DNA of 64,000 nt, taken from Prorocentrum cordatum. Lineage: Eukaryota > Sar > Dinophyceae > Prorocentrales > Prorocentraceae. The stretch is taken from positions 1,010,320-1,074,319 of the forward strand of contig CAUYUJ010008113.1 of assembly GCA_963575745.1 (NCBI GenBank), given 5' to 3'. This document shows, one piece after another, positions 59,799 to 64,000 of the stretch. Made by a program: the position numbers and the translations under genes. The notes under the pieces were generated by a model. The model was given only the letters and a program-made list of their open reading frames with translations. It had not been told where the DNA came from and did not search any database. The first letter of the stretch is position 1. Every line of letters starts with the position of its first letter.

Positions 59799-60375
59799 TG
59801 TAAGTCGCCTAGCTAAGCAAAATAACATGTCTTTCACGTTTGGGAATGCCCAAGTTGTGGCTAATTCCCCTAACTGTTCTGGTGTCTTTGTTGTGAAAGA
59901 GCATAATTTATTGTATCGTGCCAAAGCTAAGTTTGTCGATCCAAATCTCGTTCCCGAGAGCATGAAGAATGTGATCTCGTCTGTTGCGTTCCAGAGGCCT
60001 TTGGAGGACCCTCCAGCAGATTTGTTAGCAAAGCTTCCAAGAGAGTTGCCGCGCGATGGAAACGAGATGTGGTTCCTGACGAACGAAGGAGAACCATTCG
60101 TACTGCACCCCCGGACTAATGTGATGCACATTCCGGTTGGGAGGCTTCCGGGGGGGTTGAATAAAGAAACGGCCGCTGAACAGTTTCCTACTCGTATCGT
60201 GTGGGTCAAATGGAACACATCGCCGTGGCAACTCCTTGAGAACAGAACCGATTGGACAGCTCTCCAAGACCCAGAAGAAAACCTAGGCGCAGATGGCACT
60301 CTCCTCACAGCGTTCACCACGAAAAGTCACACACGCGGCAAGTCCGACGACAAGGAAACCACGGATGCCAGGTAA
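59767..60375 (+). pseudogene. Copia pol: protease end and pre-integrase part
   Basis: A 202-codon frame starting FRNVSTTLISVSRLAKQNNM carries the conserved end of the Copia protease and then less conserved sequence. It stops at TAA just before 60,376. The next frame is the same modulo 3, so a single stop separates them. Confidence 0.6.
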
Positions 60376-63300
60376 TTGCCAACAAAGAGCGAGGAAACCC
60401 ATACTCCGGTAGCCCCGAAGATCCCCAAGGACCTAGTAAACAAGAAAGGGACGTGCATAATCTTACTCACATGCCGTTTCGCGATTGGTGTGATTTTTGC
60501 GTCAAAAAAAAAAACGAATGAATCTCCCTACAAGCACGGGGAAGATTCCCCGTACCCGGTAGTGCAGTTAGATTGTTTCTTTGTGAAGAGCGCCGAAGAT
60601 GACAATCTAATCACATGCATCTCCACCATAATTGTTGCGCCAGGTTTTGGGGCATGCACTCAACTGAAAAACAAAGGGTCTTCAGATACGCACGCGATAG
60701 ATTTGATTGTGAAAAATTTGGAGCACGCAGGTTTTACGAGCACAGTTGCTGTTCAGGCAGATGACAAAACTTCCATCAAAGATGCTGCGCGCGTTGTAGC
60801 AAGCAAGCGCAGAAGTAACACGCAAGTGCGGCACACACCAGCAGGGCATGAGAAAGCCAATGGGTCTGTAGAGCGTTTTCACCAGAGCGTGGAGGCACTG
60901 TTGCGCACGCACAAACTATCCCTCGAGTCAAGGTACAACATGGTACTCACAAATACAAGTATACTCACACCATGGTTGATTCGTCACTGCGGGTGGTTGC
61001 ACAGTAGGTTCCAGAAGCACACAGACGGCAAAACATCTTTCGAGGGTGTGAAAGGGCACGCATACCACGGCATGGTTGTAGAGTTTGGCGAGTGCGTATC
61101 GGGCCGGAAAGCTGGGCCGATCACAGCTAAGATGGAGCCACAGTTTGTGAGTGGAGTGTGGATAGGTAAAGCCACAGGGAGCGATGAGCACATCATCGCT
61201 AGCGCCAACGGGATTTTCCCGACGCGCACCATCCGCAGAAGGGAAGAGAACGCACGTTTCGACGTGACTGTTGTGCGGCAGGTTCAAGGGGTACCCTGGG
61301 ACTTGCAATATCGCCCAGGCACTGCCTCTAGGGGATCCCCCGTGCCGTCTCCACCGGCACCAGTGTCTAGAGATCTTGGTTTCACTGCTCGGGAGCAGAA
61401 TTTGCGTTTGTTTTGGCGTAAGTGGGGAAAAACACCCAACTGCAAGGCGTGTCACGAGGGGGCGCACGGCAACACGCATTCAGCAGAATGCAGGCGTAGA
61501 AGGCAACAGTGGGAAGAAAACAAACAAAACTCGGTAAAGCGCGCAGAATCCCAACCTCCAACAAGAGCCCTCCAGGTGTCGGAAACGTCCGAGGGGGCGC
61601 CCGACAGACTTGTGAGGTGTAGGGTTGAAGGGCCGCCTGCGGCGACTGACCCGAGAAGCAACGGCGGTCATCCAGGACAGAGTAGGAATAGTAGTAGCCA
61701 TAACGGTGGCACTAAGCGTCAGGCTGAAATTCAAGCGGAAGTGTTGGATCATGAGCGTAGCGAGCGGGAAAATGCACAACAGGGAAAGAAACGAAAGGCT
61801 GACGGAGAGCATCCAGAGGACCGCGGATCTGCCACCAAGGCAGAAATCCGTCCGATTTTAGGTTTGACAGATGACCAACAACTTTGCGAAGAATCCGATC
61901 CTGACGTGTGCGACTTTTATGACACGTATGGAGAATTGCTGCGAAATTGCTATGCCGATGTTGATCTAATTGACGGCTTGCCGAAACCCTTAGTGGAGGC
62001 AAGCATGAAGCGTGAAATGAGCCATCTTGACCATTTTGGCGTGTACCAGTGGTGTAAAGAAGAGGAAGCGACTTCGCAACCCATCAACACAAGATGGGTC
62101 CACAAGAAACGTGGCGAAACTGAGGTCAGGTCACGTTTAGTACCAAAAGACTCTAAGTGGGCAGAGGTCCGGGACGACGTGTTCGCGGCAACCCCGACCC
62201 CAACAGGTTTGAGAATCATTTTAGCAATAGCGATGAGAATGAACTACACCATCAGAGTTGGAGATTTTAGTGTAGCGTTCATGCATGCAGATATTAGTGA
62301 CCAAGGGGTGCTTTGTAGACCCCCAGAGCCGTGGAAATCCCAATACCAAGGCTGGATTTGGAAGATGCAGAAAGGAATGAACGGGCTCCGGAAAGCATCG
62401 CAAAACTTCCAGGATTTTCTAGCTGAGGTTCTTGTGAAACGTTTGGGTTTCAAGCGGTGCCGGAGTGACCCCCAACTGTTTTGGAGCGAGAAAAGAAATG
62501 TGTATCTAAGCGTACATGTTGACGATCCCATTACTGTAGGTTATGATGATGCCGTCACTGATTTTTTCAATGAGCTTGAAAAGCATGTTTTGTTCCGTAG
62601 GGGTGAACGCTTCAATGCCACATCGGTTTTTACATATGTAGGTAAGTGTTATAAGTTGGAAGAAACCGGTATTGCAGTGAACCCTGCGCCAGGATACATT
62701 GATGAAGCTTTAGATGTAGTAGGGATGAAAGGATGTTCGGCCGTTTCGACTCCTGGGCACAAAACCCCAATGCCTGTGCAAGGGTCGATTGGAGAAGAAT
62801 TTGAACAGTTGACGGGCCAAGAACATCACAAGTACCGCTGTGTAGTGGGCAAGATGCAATACATCCCCACCGAGAGACCCGACATCCAATTCACGACGAA
62901 AGAACTTGCGAGAAAACTAGCGGCACCCACGAAGGAGGACATGAGGAAACTAAAGCACCTCATGCGGCATATGCAAGGAACCAAACACGAATGCCTGCTT
63001 TTGCAAAACGGCGGATCTTTGAAAGACGACATTGCTGTGTATGTAGACAGCGATTGGGCTGCGTGCAAAACGACACGGAAATCCACATCTAGCGGTTATG
63101 TGTTTGGGGGTCCATGTCTCCTTACGAATTTTAGTCGTACCCAATCAGTGATTGCCCAGAGCTCCAGAGAGGCTGAATTGTATGCCATCGCCTCGGGAGC
63201 GGCCGAAGGTTTATTAGCGCTGACAATACTCACTGAAATTGGTGGTGTGGCAATAAGGGTGCGGATTAAATCCGATTCTTCCGCGGGGATAGCGATAGCT

Positions 63301-63498
63301 TCTCGCTTGGGGCTGGGCAAACTCAAGCACGTCGATATTAAGTATATGCACGTGCAGCAGCTAGTCCATTCATCTCGGGCTCGTTTGGGAAAGGTGTCCA
63401 GCGCAAACAACTGCCCAGACTTAGGAACGAAGTTTTTCGAACATGCACGTTTGAACGAACCAAAGAAGATGATTTGTGTGTGTGGTAGGCAAGCATGA
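60376..63498 (+). CDS. Copia pol: integrase, RT and RNase H
   Basis: A 1,040-codon frame, real from about residue 48. Its HLTH-FRDWC-FC pre-integrase zinc part lies in another frame (60,450-60,505) and is cut by a poly-A run at 60,506. Integrase: D66 in VVQLDCFF, D130, E166 in GSVERFHQ (DD35E spacing). A C-x2-C-x12-C motif (356-372, CKACHEGAHGNTHSAEC) follows. RT: TRWVHKK (571), D629 in VGDFSVAFMHA, D715-D716 in VHVDD, a change from YVDD. RNase H: D890 (YVDSDWA), E931 (SREAELYAI), D966 (IKSDSSAGI). All catalytic residues are present, so the copy is young. The protein copies the RNA and inserts the DNA. Confidence 0.9.
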   Translation: MPTKSEETHTPVAPKIPKDLVNKKGTCIILLTCRFAIGVIFASKKKTNESPYKHGEDSPYPVVQLDCFFVKSAEDDNLITCISTIIVAPGFGACTQLKNKGSSDTHAIDLIVKNLEHAGFTSTVAVQADDKTSIKDAARVVASKRRSNTQVRHTPAGHEKANGSVERFHQSVEALLRTHKLSLESRYNMVLTNTSILTPWLIRHCGWLHSRFQKHTDGKTSFEGVKGHAYHGMVVEFGECVSGRKAGPITAKMEPQFVSGVWIGKATGSDEHIIASANGIFPTRTIRRREENARFDVTVVRQVQGVPWDLQYRPGTASRGSPVPSPPAPVSRDLGFTAREQNLRLFWRKWGKTPNCKACHEGAHGNTHSAECRRRRQQWEENKQNSVKRAESQPPTRALQVSETSEGAPDRLVRCRVEGPPAATDPRSNGGHPGQSRNSSSHNGGTKRQAEIQAEVLDHERSERENAQQGKKRKADGEHPEDRGSATKAEIRPILGLTDDQQLCEESDPDVCDFYDTYGELLRNCYADVDLIDGLPKPLVEASMKREMSHLDHFGVYQWCKEEEATSQPINTRWVHKKRGETEVRSRLVPKDSKWAEVRDDVFAATPTPTGLRIILAIAMRMNYTIRVGDFSVAFMHADISDQGVLCRPPEPWKSQYQGWIWKMQKGMNGLRKASQNFQDFLAEVLVKRLGFKRCRSDPQLFWSEKRNVYLSVHVDDPITVGYDDAVTDFFNELEKHVLFRRGERFNATSVFTYVGKCYKLEETGIAVNPAPGYIDEALDVVGMKGCSAVSTPGHKTPMPVQGSIGEEFEQLTGQEHHKYRCVVGKMQYIPTERPDIQFTTKELARKLAAPTKEDMRKLKHLMRHMQGTKHECLLLQNGGSLKDDIAVYVDSDWAACKTTRKSTSSGYVFGGPCLLTNFSRTQSVIAQSSREAELYAIASGAAEGLLALTILTEIGGVAIRVRIKSDSSAGIAIASRLGLGKLKHVDIKYMHVQQLVHSSRARLGKVSSANNCPDLGTKFFEHARLNEPKKMICVCGRQA

Positions 63499-63824
63499 GC
63501 ATTCTGCCTCCCAACACCATGCGATATGAAATTCTGACAATTCGTATCGACAGCATTTCGGCTCAGAGGTTCACCTTGTTGTGCCTGGCTATCGAAATGC
63601 AGACAATTTCAGAAGAAGTTGTTTTAGCTTTCAAGCGATGCCCTTCTTGCGCCGACCGCAATGTCTTTTACAGCATAGTTGAGAAACCAGAAATGCAAGG
63701 AGGACCAGAGCAGCTTGATAAAACGTTGACGTACCGGCTGGTGCAACACCTTACTTCAGCGATCTTCCACAAGATGGACTATAATCAGGCTAATGCCCTA
63801 GCGGGCGCCGTTCCCGTTCAATAA
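63495..63824 (+). CDS. Small ORF overlapping the pol stop (ATGA)
   Basis: A 109-codon ORF whose ATG overlaps the pol TGA as ATGA. The product has one CPSC pair (residues 49-52), a mixed alpha-type composition (FKRCPSC, YRLVQHLTSAIFHK) and no signal or membrane segment. I recognise no family. The overlap would allow stop-restart translation. It could be an accessory protein of the element or chance coding at the 3' end of the element; base composition is like pol and unlike the GC-rich sequence that follows. There is no match to an env-type protein. Confidence 0.5.
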   Translation: MSILPPNTMRYEILTIRIDSISAQRFTLLCLAIEMQTISEEVVLAFKRCPSCADRNVFYSIVEKPEMQGGPEQLDKTLTYRLVQHLTSAIFHKMDYNQANALAGAVPVQ

Positions 63825-64000
63825 ACTTCCTCGCGCAAGAGCCCGTGGCCAGAAGTACCAGCGGACAGAGCCTGGAAAGCGGCGCTGCCGCCGCCACCGC
63901 CGCCAATGCCTCCGAAGGAAGGTAAGCGGGAAGCACAGGGGTGTGACGAGCCGAAGGAGCAGCGCGACCGGTCTCGGTCCTGCCGCCGCCAGCGCGGTCG
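63825..64000. other. GC-rich end of window, possible gene start
   Basis: (CCG)-rich tract, then ATGCCTCCGAAGGAAG followed by GTAAGC at about 63,906. This could be a first exon with a 5' splice site, but it is short and unsupported. Confidence 0.2.

Larger units (their letters stand above)
57791..63824 (+). mobile_element. Copia-type LTR retrotransposon (coding part)
   Basis: Gag, protease, integrase, RT and RNase H appear in the Ty1/copia order (integrase before RT). The frames are gag (57,809-59,038, one stop), a linker and protease (to 59,798), a short frame (59,767-60,375), then pol (60,376-63,498), then a small ORF. The RT/RNase H half is intact. I could not find matching LTRs: upstream sequence to the GGA array (57,662) is short and does not resemble 63,825-64,000. 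TGGTTTCGAAAATCG at 57,791 could be a tRNA primer site, but that is weak. Confidence 0.85.

Noticed and set aside
63495-63824. Envelope protein for the small ORF
   Set aside because: No signal peptide, no membrane segment and too short.
57663-64000. LTR pair for the Copia element
   Set aside because: Comparison by eye of 57,663-57,800 with 63,825-64,000 showed no shared terminal sequence; the 3' LTR may lie beyond the window or be lost.

Overview
The window looks like nuclear DNA of a dinoflagellate. The best evidence is a 22-nt stretch at 51,781-51,802 (minus strand) that matches the dinoflagellate spliced leader at 19 of 22 positions, sitting just upstream of the first ORF of a LINE-type retrotransposon. 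Supporting evidence is the retroelement style: LINE ORF1 proteins that open with a C-x2-C-x11-C-x2-C zinc motif, a LINE tail carrying a cytosine-methyltransferase-like domain, a Copia element, J-domain scraps, high GC, and very large trinucleotide arrays. I would guess a Prorocentrum/Suessiales-like species, but the genus is inference. I recognise no intact host gene, tRNA or rRNA; everything codable is retroelement, mostly decayed.

Layout. 1-23 kb: microsatellites ((GGA)n, (CCT)n, (TAC)n with a 100-N gap, (GTC)n, a 2 kb (CAT)n array), minisatellites (18, 88, 12 and 83 bp units), dispersed repeat modules and one 145-bp foldback element. 23.4-25.7 kb: LINE C on the minus strand, an internally deleted element with ORF1 zinc protein, two C2H2-like motifs and a methyltransferase-like domain. 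26.4-26.8 kb: inverted repeats beside a degenerate telomere-like patch. 27.5-30.57 kb: a 22-bp satellite with 132-bp and 286-bp higher-order periods. 30.55-35.6 kb: LINE A (minus), frameshifted ORF1 and reverse transcriptase, cut at its 3' end by the satellite. 35.6-46 kb: more arrays, a further copy of a composite repeat, a 10-11 bp periodic repeat. 46.2-51.8 kb: LINE B (minus), the most complete LINE: leader relic, ORF1, endonuclease, reverse transcriptase, zinc motif, RNase H, all with frame breaks. 51.8-55.06 kb: a 3.2 kb (CCT)n-(CAT)n array. 55.7 kb: a J-domain fragment. 57.8-63.8 kb: a Copia element (plus strand) with gag, protease, integrase, RT and RNase H; the last 3 kb of pol is an intact frame with its catalytic residues, followed by a small ORF that overlaps the pol stop as ATGA.

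How it fits together: LINEs A, B and C all point to the minus strand and all begin at a (CCT)n or (AGG)n array, and several dispersed repeats also end at such arrays. The region reads as a retrotransposon and satellite landscape in which trinucleotide arrays are insertion targets or by-products. ORFs running through the arrays are stop-free because the repeat unit lacks stops and are not treated as genes.
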